NCBI GenBank assembly: GCA_964019055.1
Contig: OZ025221.1
Coordinates: 6,912,468 to 6,976,467, forward strand
From: Anthopleura xanthogrammica
Lineage: Eukaryota; Cnidaria; Anthozoa; Actiniaria; Actiniidae
Reading direction: 5' to 3'
Length of the DNA: 64,000 nucleotides
In this document: piece after piece, positions 9,737-27,320 of the stretch
Layout of the letters: each line of letters starts with the position of its first letter
How positions within the stretch are numbered: position 1 is the first letter of the stretch
Position numbers and translations under genes: made by a program
Notes under the pieces: generated by a model
Databases searched by the model: none
What the model was told of the DNA's origin: nothing
The model's input: the letters and a program-made list of their open reading frames with translations, nothing else

Positions 9737-10575
9737 CTGATGATCACCATTCAACATTGGAAAGAGTTTAACTTCGACATAAAATGAGTAAAATGATTGG
9801 TCCCACTTTATTCATATCATCGTACACACCTTTAACATTTGTATATATACTGAATGTCCACAAGTCTTTCACTACATAAATAGATATAAATTAAAAATCT
9901 TGAATTGAGTACTGATGAGTGGTAGATTTCTATTCAAGATCATAAGTTAATAGGTCACCAAAGAGTAAGAAGGTTATTAATTACACATTTCATCTATATT
10001 AATTTGAAAAAAAATTCAATTCAACTCTTTTTTCCTACCATTTTGAATAACATTAATTTTATGATGTTAGCCTAATTCTAATAACACTCTATAAATATTA
10101 GTTAAGAAGGTTAGCATAATGAATACATATTATTAATATAAAAATTTCAGATCAGAAAATTTTCTCTTGTTATTTGCTACAAAATTACCTTTTTTCTAGT
10201 AACTATATTTTATTTATAAGTAGCTTTAAAGTCTCTTAAATATTGATGTAAATTTTGTAGATATCTTAACCAGATTTAATATTAAACTGTTTTTAATAGA
10301 TTGGGTTTGTGTTTTAAATCCAGTCTCCAAGACTCCCATTGCCTGTTTTTATCCTTAAAGGATTGTTGAAGGACTCTAAGGCTCAAAAATTAGTACAGTA
10401 ACTGTGCAAACTTTTTTTACACAGTGGCCAAGCTGTTTCCTTCTTATTCAATTGGAAATATTGTAGCTAAGTCTAGCAGAGTACAAGTACAATTTCAATA
10501 ATAAATTGTGGAATGCCACAGTGATCATTCTTTGGTCCCTTTCAAATTTCTGTTTGAAGGTTTTGAAGAGATCAG
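9737..10575. other. intergenic between convergent MEIG1 and PLP enzyme genes
   Basis: Must contain the 3' UTRs of both convergent genes. No ORF of note; strongly AT-rich. Confidence 0.55.
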
Positions 10576-16060
<5,485 letters not shown>

Positions 16061-16587
16061 TCTTAACTTCAAAAATGTTTAGCTATATTTTTCGGCTATG
16101 TAAACTTTTGACTCTTGCCTGTCCACGTACGTGATCACGTAATACAGATACACGTATACAGGTAGTTGGTCTTCCTGTGGAATTTAATACACAGGTAGCC
16201 CACGAACCATGTGTAGGCGAAGAAAAAAATATGTATGCAAAGGAAAAAAAATACAGTAAAAATGACTGAAAAGTGCTGAAATTTTGTCCATACATAAGCA
16301 AGGCAAAGTTTAAGATACTTTGCATATTCTGTTAATTTTATTGAGAGTCTTAGACCATATGCAAAAAGCCATAGAAAAAAATGTCTTTCCACTAAATTTT
16401 TGAAGTCATTATAGCCAGCATTTGAAACGTTATGCTTACCTATTTAGCAAGTTAGGGAACCACCTTTTTGCATGAGGTATACTAGGTCGACGTCTTTGCA
16501 TTACCGAGTTCTTGGAGGACTACCGGAACAGAGGTTGGGCTCCCTGTGGTCCTCATGACGTCACGCCATATTGAGAAAGAAGACAAA
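16061..16587. promoter_or_regulatory. head-to-head promoter region of PLP enzyme and eIF3D
   Basis: The two start codons are 527 bases apart and diverge, so both promoters must lie here unless further 5' exons exist. I see no TATA box on either side with confidence. Confidence 0.5.
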
Positions 16588-19500
16588 ATGGAGGGCAAAG
16601 CGAAGTTCATCTCGCCACAAATTCAAGATAATCCCGATGGATGGGGCCCTTGTTGCGTCCCTACAGCCTTCAAAGACATCCCTTACCAGCCTTTCTCTAA
16701 AGGAGATCGAATAGGAAAGGTAAATTTAACGAATAATGTCATAATTTTGTTTTTTTCTCGCTGTAGTTCAATCGCACATGGACACGTTGGTTTGACCGGC
16801 ATTTCTGACAAATTATTTTTTTTCTGGAAACTAAAAACTAAAAATATTAAACTATTTTTGATTCTTATTATTACTTGTAGAAATAAGTGTAATGTTCATT
16901 TTTTCAAAAATTCAATTTGGACAATTTTCAAAAAATATTACATTTCAGTAAGTGTGCTCGGCTCCCTCCCTACCCCTTTGATTCTTCATAAATGTTTCTT
17001 CTTATCATGCTATGTGGTTACGAAAGCAAAAATAATAGGTTAAAGAAAAAAAGATTGTCATCATGAACATATTTAAGGGAATATTTCATCAAAAATTCTT
17101 TTCATTTTTACAATTAAAAGATATATTAGCAATTGTAGCAGGCAATATCCACCCCCCCCCCCCCCTATATTATACTAAAGTACATCATGGGACTTGGCAT
17201 AAATAGAATAGAATCAATGAATTTAGGTGTAATGGCTTATTGGGAAACACAAAAAACAGCACTGAAAACTACTATGTCACAATAATGTTCCTCTGAAATG
17301 CTCATTCCAGTACAACATAATATTCTATACCAGTACGTACCATGTAAACATACCAACACCCATTTTGAAATAAGACCGCTCTCTTGGGAGACTGCCGTAA
17401 GAAGTGACACATGCATATTAACAAATTAAAGCAGGCATTCCTTGCCACAGAGTTTGGTAATAGGATGCAATTGGAGCTGAGCTTTTTTCATGTGAATTTG
17501 TATAGAATTCATTTTCATACCAGAATGAAACTCATTATGGTATCATATAAACAGTCACTTATTTTTATTACTTTTGTTGTTGATACAAAGGTATCTGACT
17601 GGACTGGAAACATTTACCAAGACAGAAGATATGCCAGTAAGTGAAAACATATATATACAAGGGTAGATCCAGGGGGTTCAAAACCCCTTTGGAGTTGGAA
17701 AAAATTAAGAATGAAGATGAGGTAAAACCTTCATAAGAAGGATGCTATGTGATGCATTCCTAGGTAACAACCACCCTCCTTGAAACTGTCTTGGATCTGC
17801 TACTGATCAATAATGTATATTTTCATGAAAAGGGATTTGAGTAAGGATTACTACTGAGTTTAAAATTAACCTTTTTGCCAAAAATGCTTAAAAGAGTACA
17901 TGTAGCTTATACAGGGTGGTGAAGGGGGTATCAATTACAAATCATGAAAATACTTCTAATGAAATAACCTTGATACAAGGATTCAAGGTGTAATACAAAT
18001 TGTCACAAAAAACAAACACAGTCTTCAAAATAAGCAATTCATGCATCACGGGTGAACTGAAGTTTTTGAATCACATACTTTTTTTTTTTGAATTCCACAA
18101 ATCATGGTCCAAAAAAAGCTGAATCATGGATCACAGAAAATCCCTTAACTACCCAGCTTATAGTCTAATACATTTATTTCTCATGTAGATAAATACCAAT
18201 CTCAATTTGGTTCTGGAAGCCAGACATTCTCTTATTACCATGAAGAAGATGAGACATCATTCCAGCTTGTTGACACATCAAGACCTCAGCGGCCTGCTTA
18301 CCTGAAGAACAGGAGTCGCATGAACCAGGTAGGCATTTTTAACTGTCCATTTTAATCACAATGACATGAGTAGAGTTTATTAGGTCTCTCCCTTGATTTT
18401 AGGGCCTTTCTCTGTTTTTGGTGTTGGGTCACACAAGGTGCAAAAAGTCCTGATTATTCATGTACATTAGTTCCTAGGAATTTTTATCATATAGTATATC
18501 ATATATATATACTGTATATATTATGTACATATATACCAGTATTTCATATTTTTGTATTTTATTTAATGTAAATTATTAACTTATGTAGCTTATCTAACCC
18601 ATATACAGTAGTTAAGTCATATGACTGGCTTTTTCCTTGTTATTTATATCTCATGGTAATTTTTAGTCCAGTAGTTGCACCCCTGGAATATGGTAATTAT
18701 AAAGCTTATCACAGTTGTATGTTCCGTTACTATAATGTTATGTTAACTTTTAAAGCATTTGATTTTTTCCCTACCAGCGAGGCCAGAGGAGAGACCAACG
18801 TGGGGGACGTGGAGGTTACCAAAACTTTGGGGGCCACCATCAAGGTGGCATGCAGAGTTTGAATAGGGGCCGGGATAACCGCAATAAGTTCCAGCGCAAG
18901 ATGCAGAGGAATTATGGTGGTGGTCGCTGGGGAGACAGGAAGCAAGGAGTAAGTATTAAGGCAATAGGAACCCATTTTATTGTTACAGCTTACCCTATCA
19001 TTACAAAGTCTACTGTTGTGTGAAATTGAAACTGATATTTTTCCATTTGTTTATTTTAGGGTCTTCATAAGAGAGTTGCATCAGTTACTGTACGAGAGGA
19101 ATGGAAAGTTCTAGATGACGGAGAGTTGGATTTCCCAAGATTGTCCAAGCTAAGTCTTCCAAGTGTTGGAGAGCCAGAGGAGTTGTAAGTATGAATATAA
19201 AAGACGAGGAGGTTTTCAGAGATTAATTGATATTCTGGTACTTTTAGTTCGTATTAATTCTTCCTATTCTTTGATTGCACATTACGTCATGGCAGCCATG
19301 TTAGTGGTTTTTAACAAAATATTTCTCATTAGCACCCATTGTTAATACCACTAACATGGCCGCTATGTCTTTGTCATTTGACTCTCTTGGGAATGATTGC
19401 AATCCATCAATACTGAATTTGGTATGCAGCCTTATATGCAACAGCAATAAAGTAGTGAGACCACCAATACAATCAATATTCTACTCTCTGCAGTATCATA

Positions 19501-22500
19501 GGCAAATCTAACAAGCATTATCACAGTGGTAGACACAAGCTTAGAACTTCCCTGCTGAAGGGAACTTTTTCCATGCCTTTTTACAGCTATTTAAAAAAGG
19601 CAATTGGTGATTAGCAAAGTAAAATAACTTAGTAAAATGAGAACTTTTTAAATTGAAAACTCACAAGATGAATGAGCCATACTACTAGCCATCTTCGCTG
19701 AATAGTGCAGGCATTGTTTAGGTACTTAAGAAATGAATATGAAGTTCCTTTCAGTATGCAATTGCCAATGTATTCAATGATGCTGTAAAATAATGGATCT
19801 AATTGAGAAACTTCTTTTTTCTCTGATAGGTATACCTGTGGTAATTTACAGTACTATGATAAATCTATGGATCGTGTGACGACCAAGAATGAATTACCTC
19901 TTATTGGAGTGGACAGGATTTTCCACAAAGTCACCACAACTGATGATCCTATTATCAGCAAAGTAAGTTTCTAATGTGCTGATCTTTGATGTAATATCTT
20001 TACTGCAATTTTCAATAATACGCAAACTCTGTAGTCATGAGTTGCTCATTGGAATTTGGTTTTTCACTGCCGCTGATTGTTGGATGCCAAAATGTCGTTT
20101 GCACATTGATATTTGAACTTCAGGTTCCACGTAATTATGAAAATTGCAGTAACTATCTTATTAAAATGTATCATTGTTCCAGTGTAATGACGTTAAACAA
20201 CAGAGACAAAGTTTAGCCAATCAAACCCTAGCTTTCAAGTTTGCATTAGCCAATCAAATTCTACTATTCCTGTGTTAGCACTTTGAAAATAAATTAGCAA
20301 CATATCAAAACAAAATTAAAATATGTAATTTTTAAGTCCCGCCATAAGAACAGTAAAATGGGATTGGCTAATGTTATAAGGAGGGTAAAGGAACAGATCA
20401 GGGAGGAGAGAGAGGAGGGAAAAGCAATGAAAAAAACTAGAACAGGGAGAAGGGAGAGCCACGAAAGAGGAAAAGGAGGAGGGAGAAATGACCAAAAAAA
20501 TTAGTGAGAAGGAGAAAATGTCATGAAAATTAGCAAGGGAGATTATTTGAATGCCTGTTCCTCTCTGCTCTATTAGTAAACTTGAGATTTTTTAGGCTTG
20601 GATTGTGATTGGCTGGAAAGCTCTAGATGGCCCTATTTTGAAGTTATTGCCCAATGATATGTATGAATCTTTAATTCTTTGTTATAACAGCTGCTGTCAC
20701 AAGGAAATGTCTTTGCCACTGACTCAATCATGGCTACCCTGATGACCTGCACACGTTCCAACTATTCCTGGGATATTGTAATCCAGGTAAGTTATAATGG
20801 AGTTTCCTTTTTGGTTCAATCTTGGATCAGTTTTGTTAAAAGAATTGCTTAATCCAGACCCTGTAGCAACAAGGTGACTTTTTAGTAAAATAAAATTAAT
20901 GGATTTTTAAAAACTAAAATTTGTTTTCTCTTATTACAGCGTGTTGGATCAAAGTTGTTTTTTGACAAAAGAGATGATTCTGAATTTGGTAAGTTTTATC
21001 AAAATAGCACAAACCCAAAAAGTGCTATCTTATTTTTTGATCATTTTTCGATGATTTCTTGTGGTTGACATCTATTTCAGACCTCTTGTCAGTCTGTGAG
21101 ACAGCTAATGACCTCCAAATCGATGAAAACAGTGGAATCAACACTCCAACAAACTTGTCCCTGGAAGCAACTTTTATCAACCAAAACTTTTCTCAGCAAG
21201 TTCTCAAGAAAGGAAAGCAGTTGAAATATGAACATCCCAACCCTTTTGCCGCTGATGAGGACAAAAACAGAGTTGCGTCTGTAGCTTACAGGTATGGTGA
21301 TGCTTCGGTCTCGCAGACAGGTTATACTTGCTTTTCAGTTGATATGGAAACCACGTTTATAAAAAATAGTATCGTGATTGGCAGCTGGTAAAATGCTAGT
21401 TTGCAAATGAGACATCAAACTTCGCAGGTTACACTTCAACGATAATGGTTATAACACACAAATAGGCGTAATTGTGACGTTTAAAGGCCAGTTTACACGG
21501 TACAACTTTTGCTTACAACTGTCGCATGCAATCTGCTTACGCCACGCTTACAACACGAATTGTGTCGTGTAAATCAACCCTACAACTTTTTTCTTGTTGC
21601 ATACACCAGTCGTAGGTTGATTTACACGACGCAATTCGTGTTGTAAGCGTGGTGTGAGCAGATTGCATGCAACATTTGTAAGCAAAAGTTGTACCGTGTA
21701 AACCGGCCTTACAGCGCGACACACCTTACCGTGGCCACCCAACAAACTTTTTTACAAGTTAGCCAATCAGAAAGCGAGAATCTGTAAATTTGCATGTGAA
21801 CTTGCTTTGTTGTTACCGCAAAGATTTGAACTTCGGAGCAAGAACTTGAAGAAAATGCTTAAAAATCTCTAATACCAGTTTTGCTCTTTTGACTTGCTAA
21901 CACTTAATACTTTTGTAGGCAGTCTTTTTCATGTGGAAATTCTTTGCAAGAAGTGATTTATCGTACTTGTACAAAAGTTTGTTGGGTGGCTACGGTAAGG
22001 CGCGTCGCACTGTAAAATATCCATGTTTCATTTTTTTGTGTGTGTTGTATAGGTATCGTAAGTGGCATCTTGGAGATGGCAACACGGTTATTGTAAGATG
22101 TGAACATGATGCCGTGATGCATGGACCCAAAGGAGAAGAGGCGATGGTAAACATCAAGACCTTGAATGAATTTGACTCAAAGGTACAGTATAAATTATTC
22201 ATATTCAGCATTATAATTAATGAAATTATTTTAATTCATATGATCATTTCTTAGTGGCTTGGCTTGTAGTAAACAGTAGCATAACTAATTTGTCTTGGTG
22301 TAATGTTTCAGGGACCGCTGAGACTGGGGGGGGGGGGGGGCTGGGGGGGCGGGTTATAGCTCCCCCAGTTTTTCCCTTTTTCCATACTAGTCTCTTATAT
22401 TTTCAAATCTTACCCCCCCCCCCACTTTTTCTCATACTAGTCTCTTATATAGCCCCCCCCCCCCCCCCCCACTTTTTAGGCTGCTCCGCGACACCTGTGT

Positions 22501-24473
22501 TTTCCCATTTAGGTCCATGTGTCATTCCCTAGAGTATCATTTCTTTGTTTAGCAGTTGCACATGAGAAGACACATGAATATGAATACAACTCAAACAAAG
22601 AATCTTATTCTCAAGAGAATACGAGTGGTCTGAAATAGGAAAACATTAACCCCAAGCTGAAAAATGTCTATTGTTTTAATGGGGTCATATATTTCCAGAT
22701 TACAGGTGTAGACTGGCGTCAGAAACTTGACTCTCAGCGTGGTGCTGTTTTGGCAACAGAACTCAAGAATAACAGCTGTAAACTAGCTAAGTGGACCGTC
22801 TCTTCTTTCCTTGCTGGTTCAGATTACCTTAAGATTGGGTAAGTAGTGGTTGTTTTGCTATAAAAAGGGTTTGTGCTACTCCTTTAATTATGTTGAAGCC
22901 TTTAGAAAATAACCTCTGGGATGTACTGATCTAATTCAGGGCATGGCAAACTCACAGATCAAACCCTGAAACAACCTCTGGGCTGATCAAAGTCAGGGCA
23001 TGGCTAACTCACAGATAGAACCCTGAAACAACCTCTGGGCTGATCTAAGTCAGGGCATGGCAAACTCACAGATTGAACCCTGAAACAACCTCTGGGCTGA
23101 TATAAGTTAGAGCATGGCAAACTCACAGATTGAACCCTGAAACAACCTCTGGGCTGATATGAGTTAGAGCATGGCAAACTCACAGATTGAACCCTGAAAC
23201 AACCTCTGGGCTGATATAAGTTAGAGCATGGCAAACTCACAGATTGAACCCTGAAACAACCTCTGGGCTGATATAAGTTAGGGCATGGCCAACTCACAGA
23301 TCAAACCCTGAAACAACTTCTGGACTGATTTAAGTCAGTGTAGGGTAACTCACAGTTTTAATTGCAAATTCAAAACTGGATCTGAGAACCTGGAGAAAAA
23401 ACTTGAACCTTTTATCCTTTTATGTCTCTGATGTCTTTATCAGTGCTTATGACTTCGTACTGTCATTCTCTTGTAACAAGTCTTTCCTATTTTTTCAATT
23501 TCAGGTATGTCTCTCGGGTGAATTTCCTTGACTCCTCCAAGCATGTCGTCCTTGGAACCCAACAGTTTCGTCCCAAAGAGTTCGCCACTCAGATTGCACT
23601 GAACATGGACAATGCCTGGGGAATATTTCGCTGTATTGTAGACATCTGTCTGAAATTACCTGAGGGCAAATACATTATCCTAAAAGATCCTAACAAGGTA
23701 AATTATACACTGTATTTCTGATAATGTATAGTCAGGATGTATAATTTCCTTTGGTGACTAGAGTCATTTTGACATGCGCTTCGGACAGGGAAACACTGTG
23801 CCTGAGGTCTTGAATATACAGCTATTTCAAAAAAGGTTGGTAAAGGTTTTGCTGCATGTTGCATACCAAGCCCAAAATGCACTATAGGCGATGTGAATGC
23901 AAGCAGCAAAAGGTCAAAACGATAGAGAATTTCCCCAAAATTCGTCTGCAGGTTTTTCCAGCATTTTTCTTCTGTGCCGACATTATTTAGATATGAATAT
24001 AATACATTTCAAGCTTGATAAGCAACATGCAACATGTAACAAGTAACAAAACCTTCACCAACCTTTTTTGGAATAGCTATGTTTACCAAGGTCCATTTTT
24101 GGGCACAGTTTTACCATATGCAGACCAACTTTAGGATGCTAAATACCTTGTTCTACCCCCCCCCCCCCTTCCCATAATTTTCCACTTGTTTTTCAATTTA
24201 TTTTGTTGATTACCAGTCCATTATCCCAGGACACATGGCAGTGGTAAAAATACAGCCCTCTCCAACAGCCAATTAAAAAAAAGAACGATTTTTAGGATAC
24301 TAGACTGAAAATTTTTTTTTAATGTTTCAACTTTGTTATAGGGTGTGGTCCGTATCTATGACATTCCAAATTCTACATTTGAATCAAGTGATGAAGAAGG
24401 GGATGATGAAGAAGATGCTGATGATGGTGACGATGAAAAAGGTGGGCATGACGTAAAGAACTGGCAATCCTAA
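16588..24473 (+). CDS. EIF3D: eukaryotic translation initiation factor 3 subunit D
   Basis: Thirteen exons: 16588-16719, 17591-17636, 18189-18328, 18778-18948, 19060-19184, 19830-19962, 20691-20786, 20940-20988, 21081-21291, 22053-22182, 22699-22838, 23505-23697, 24342-24473. They join in phase to 565 residues (human 548). Diagnostic stretches include DNPDGWGPC and YQPFSKGDR in exon 1, [60 protein letters not shown] and an acidic tail. eIF3D is part of the eIF3 complex that loads mRNA on the 40S ribosome and has its own 5' cap-binding domain. The central linker has an RG/RGG-rich patch in exon 4. The last exon either reads through to 24473 or splices at 24441 to 24757-24773, giving different short C-termini. 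Confidence 0.96.
18363..18440 (+). mobile_element. SINE body fragment
   Basis: catgagtagagtttattagg and a tctctccc...ttt region match the SINE body at 53885-53945 and, inverted, at 55290-55436. Lies in an eIF3D intron. Confidence 0.5.
19291..19362. repeat. short inverted repeat in eIF3D intron
   Basis: ggcagccatgttagtggtttttaac-like arm and its complement (gttaataccactaacatggccgc) about 30 bases apart. A hairpin or small MITE remnant. Confidence 0.55.
20381..20540. repeat. purine-rich (GA/GGA) low-complexity stretch
   Basis: Almost only A and G on the plus strand across about 160 bases in an eIF3D intron. No gene. Confidence 0.7.
21484..21710. mobile_element. foldback element, 227 bases
   Basis: Near-perfect palindrome. 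It opens aaggccagtttacacggtac and closes with the complement of aaggccggtttacacggtac; arms are about 105 bases. Sits directly against the next element (21709-22015) in the eIF3D intron. Confidence 0.85.
21709..22015. mobile_element. MITE family TTACAGCGCGAC, copy 1
   Basis: Terminal inverted repeats of about 33 bases (ttacagcgcgac...accgtggccacccaac). The copy at 62243-62555 matches along its whole 307-313 bases. Internal sequence contains gttagccaatcag and gagcaagaacttgaagaaaa. Inserted at the end of the preceding palindrome, just before eIF3D exon 10. Confidence 0.85.
22309..22498. mobile_element. short element with internal C tracts, copy 2
   Basis: Partner of 12600-12795, with the same catactagtctcttatat pair each flanked by poly-C, plus a poly-G run at 22326-22340. 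Directly followed by a damaged MITE at 22503-22664. Confidence 0.7.
22503..22664. mobile_element. MITE remnant, partner of 52560-52753
   Basis: Shares cacatgaatatg(a/g)atacaac, aacaaagaatcttattctca and the terminal region tctgaaat(a/g)ggaaaaca with the intact copy, but lacks the left terminal repeat. Confidence 0.75.
22911..23357. repeat. 57-base minisatellite, about eight units
   Basis: Unit starts (aacctctgg) lie at 22911, 22973, 23030, 23087, 23144, 23201, 23258 and a partial one at 23315. Spacing is exactly 57 except the first (62). Because 57 is divisible by 3, one antisense frame stays open with a 19-residue repeat; I regard this as non-coding. Lies in eIF3D intron 11. Confidence 0.92.
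23817..24082. repeat. inverted repeat in eIF3D intron 12
   Basis: gctatttcaaaaaaggttgg and its complement (ccaaccttttttggaatagc) face each other about 190 bases apart, with further matching gcatgttgca stretches inside. Probably a MITE. Confidence 0.65.
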
Positions 24474-24511
24474 GTATAATGATGGCTAAAATTCTGCTTT
24501 CTGTTTTCGAA

Positions 24512-24621
24512 GCAGCTCAATTTTGAAGGGGAAAAAAGAATTTCAATCTCCCGAGAATTGGAACCTATTTTTTTTTTCCTCCGAATTGAGCTGCATTCCG
24601 ACGTGCTGCAAGGGGTCTATT
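24512..24621. mobile_element. foldback MITE family GACCCCTTGCAGCACG, copy 1 (damaged)
   Basis: The right end is intact (gagctgcattccgacgtgct, then gcaaggggtcta); the left end is degraded. Shares gagaattggaacctatt with the other four copies. Lies in the optional last intron of eIF3D. Confidence 0.75.
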
Positions 24622-24756
24622 GCCTAATTTCAATCTGAGAATGACTGAGACCTAGCTTTTGTTCACCTCCTGTACCTGGATGGGATTGGTTGAATGGATA
24701 TCATTGCCATATTTTTTCAATTTCCCCTAAGTCGTATTTATTTTATTTATTTTCAG

Positions 24757-24773
24757 ATCAAGAGGACGTTTAA
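24757..24773 (+). CDS. EIF3D: alternative last coding exon of eIF3D
   Basis: Exon 13 contains a donor at 24441/24442 (AAAAG then GTGGGC). It joins in phase to an AG acceptor at 24756, giving an end of DQEDV and stop. The unspliced form ends [10 protein letters not shown] instead. The acidic DQEDV end resembles the acidic eIF3D tail of other animals better. A MITE (24512-24621) lies inside this optional intron. Confidence 0.55.
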
Positions 24774-24930
24774 AGTGTTAATCAAATCTACAGACATTCA
24801 TGTGAATACCACTAGAACAACACTGAGATATTCAACAGATCCAAGGTCCCTACAGGTTAATCCGTTACAAATATTATAACAGGGCTGTATTTTTTCTCTC
24901 ACCTTTCAAATATAAATCTTTACCTTACTA

Positions 24931-25065
24931 TAGACCCCTGGCACGTGATGTTAAACCATCCTAATTGGAGGGCAACACAAAAGAATTTCAATCTCCTGAG
25001 AATTGGAACCTATTGTTTTGTCCTTCAAATTGAGCTGCATTCTGACGTGCTGCAAGGGGTCTAGG
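24931..25065. mobile_element. foldback MITE family GACCCCTTGCAGCACG, copy 2
   Basis: Ends tagacccct and aggggtcta; interior tcctgagaattggaacctat. About 135 bases, 3' of eIF3D. Confidence 0.85.
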
Positions 25066-26252
25066 ATTCGTTTTAATTAAATTTTTGCGCTTACAATTTT
25101 CTTCTCATGCCGATCAAGATTTTAAAATGTTTTAAATGGGTATTTGAGTGACAACATGATTGTGTATCCAACAGTTTACCAAAACAGACATATACTACTC
25201 GATTCCTTCTTAACCCCACCCCACCCCAACCCCAAACATAGAGTATTCATAGTGTAAGTGGGTTTGTAAAATGTCCAAGAGTCAGATCAAAAGAATTATT
25301 CTTCATAAATAGAATAAAAAGCTGAAAGGTTACTTATGAGTGTTGACATTTTAAAACTTCCTTTAAACTATATCTTTTTCTGTTGGCTTTCCTTCAGATT
25401 TTATTATTAATTTTAATCACCTCTTACTTACGACGGGAACCGGAAGCGCCTCACAGCGGCTGCGCAGGAGGCTCCTTTTTTCCAGCCATTGCATTTTTAC
25501 AAAATCTTTATTTTTTAAACTTTCAACCACTGTTGTTAGCTTGTTAATAAGGTTTTCATTTTAAGCCGTTCAAACTCTTGAATAGTCTGAGTCGGGTCAC
25601 AAAGTGGAATAAGCTTAGACCAGCATATGCTGATTTTTGTACTGCATGGTGTAATGAAAGTTACTTGTTTATAGGCGTCACGGTAATAATATCGACATTA
25701 CGTGCGACCCGTTGGCGGTAAACTGTTTCTTTGCTTCTGAATTTCCCTTTGTTTTTTTTCTTTCTCGATATGGAATTTTTTTAAAGTAATTTACATAAAC
25801 CGCGATAGGATTTCGTGTCCGGGCTTGTGGACCCTGGCAGTGAGATCACGTCAACACGTACAAATGAATTTAGAATTAAGCATTCGCAAGTTTTCTTTTT
25901 CCGGAAGGATGCTACTAGACCTTCGCAAAGTCCACCACTCTCTGTGTAGCCTGTATATCTCTATGGTGCTCCAACCGAAGGGTTATCAGGTCAGAAAGTT
26001 TTGACTTGTAAACGAAAAGCCATCATCTGCAAAGTAGTCAAAAGGGGAATTTTGCTCCCCCGGACCCGTGCAAGCCGATCACTTTCAACAGCTTGATGAC
26101 TTCAATCATGTACCTCCTTCAGTTGTGATCCTATTCAAAGTATATGCTCTGACACGCAAGACCTTGGAGTTGGATTTGAACACAACCAACAGCGTAACTG
26201 ATATTTCTGTTAGGGTCGTATTTCATTCTCTAACACTCTTCGTGAGGCAAAC
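25066..26252. other. intergenic, no gene seen
   Basis: Between eIF3D and the first GILT gene. Includes 5' flank and leader of GILT A. Short ORFs here show no recognisable protein. Confidence 0.55.
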
Positions 26253-26933
26253 ATGGCTTTTAGTACTCTTGTAGTCTTCTTGATCTGTGTTTTTTCACTC
26301 AAACCTGAGTTTATTTTAGCCGAGATACACGAGGTTAATGCTCCTAAGGTAGAACTAGCGTTGTATTACGAAAGCCTCTGCCCCGACTGTCAGGATTTTA
26401 TCTTGAATCAACTTTACCCGACGTACAAGAAAGTCCCTGAAATCTTCAACCTAACGCTTGTCCCGTTTGGGAATGCCTATGAATCTCACGAAGGCGGAGA
26501 GTGGAAGTTTGACTGTCAACACGGCAAGGAGGAATGCATTGGGAACATCATTGAAACATGTGCAATCTCTTTGCTGAAGAATATCACTGTTTATTTCCCG
26601 TTTGTGTATTGTCTCGAAAAGAACATAGGTGACAAGGACCCTCACACTGTGGCAATGCAGTGTGCTAAAGATCTTGGTATTGATTATTCTCAAATCGATG
26701 CTTGTCAGAGTGGGCCCCTTGGCAACCGACTGGAGCATGAGATGGCACTCAAGACTGAAGCTCTTGTACCCAAACATCAGTATGTTCCTTGGATAGTCTT
26801 GAATGGGAAACACACCGAAAAGATACAAGATAAAGCTCAGGATAATCTGTTGAAGCTATTGTGCGAGTATTATACTGGAACCAAACCCCCTGCTTGTCAA
26901 AAGCTGTATGCTGGAAGATGTTACAAGTACTAA
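26253..26933 (+). CDS. GILT-like lysosomal thiol reductase A
   Basis: Intronless ORF of 226 residues starting with a signal peptide (hydrophobic residues about 3-23). The thioredoxin-like CxxC active site is CPDC at 43-46. The GILT signature CQHGKEECIGNIIETC spans 88-103. N-glycosylation sequons occur at NLT (66-68) and NIT (110-112). GILT (gamma-interferon-inducible lysosomal thiol reductase, IFI30 family) reduces disulfides in the acidic endolysosome; in invertebrates it is linked to innate immunity. Length is normal for the family. It faces a paralogue at 28222-28881. A polyadenylation signal AATAAA is at 27044-27049. Confidence 0.95.
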   Translation: MAFSTLVVFLICVFSLKPEFILAEIHEVNAPKVELALYYESLCPDCQDFILNQLYPTYKKVPEIFNLTLVPFGNAYESHEGGEWKFDCQHGKEECIGNIIETCAISLLKNITVYFPFVYCLEKNIGDKDPHTVAMQCAKDLGIDYSQIDACQSGPLGNRLEHEMALKTEALVPKHQYVPWIVLNGKHTEKIQDKAQDNLLKLLCEYYTGTKPPACQKLYAGRCYKY

Positions 26934-27074
26934 CCCTTTCACTCATTCAAGACGTTTTTTAAAACTACGTACGATAATACTGCATGATTGATTAAGTCAT
27001 CCAGAATGCTTTAGGGATGCAACTGAAGTGCCACTGATTTGAAAATAAAATTCTGAAGAATGATTCTATTTCGA

Positions 27075-27320
27075 CCTCACTGCATGTATCCGCTGTTGCT
27101 GTTGGTTCAGGAGATGGGGGTGCCGTTGGTACTGTTGCTGCTGTTGTAGTTGTTGGTGGTGGTGGTGGTGGTTCAGGAGATGGGAGTGCCGTTGGTAGTG
27201 GTACTGTTGCTGTTGTTGTTGCTGTAGTTGTTGTTGCTGTGGTTGTTGTTGCTGTAATTGTTGCTGTTGTTGTTGTTGTTGTTGGTGGTGGTTCAGGAGA
27301 TGGGGGGGTGCCGTTGGTAG
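27075..27320. repeat. TGT/TGC-rich trinucleotide repeat
   Basis: Imperfect (TTG/CTG/GTG)n blocks interleaved with a repeated ggttcaggagatgggggtgc-like unit (near 27105, 27171 and 27291). The Gln/His-rich antisense ORF across it is a by-product. Confidence 0.8.

Noticed and set aside
16061..16072. Upstream TTG as start of the PLP enzyme
   Set aside because: ATG at 16060 gives a normal-length enzyme; non-ATG starts are rare in animals.
22911..23357. CRISPR-like array or repeat protein
   Set aside because: Units are contiguous 57-base tandem copies without spacers, inside an intron; the open antisense frame follows from the unit length being a multiple of three.
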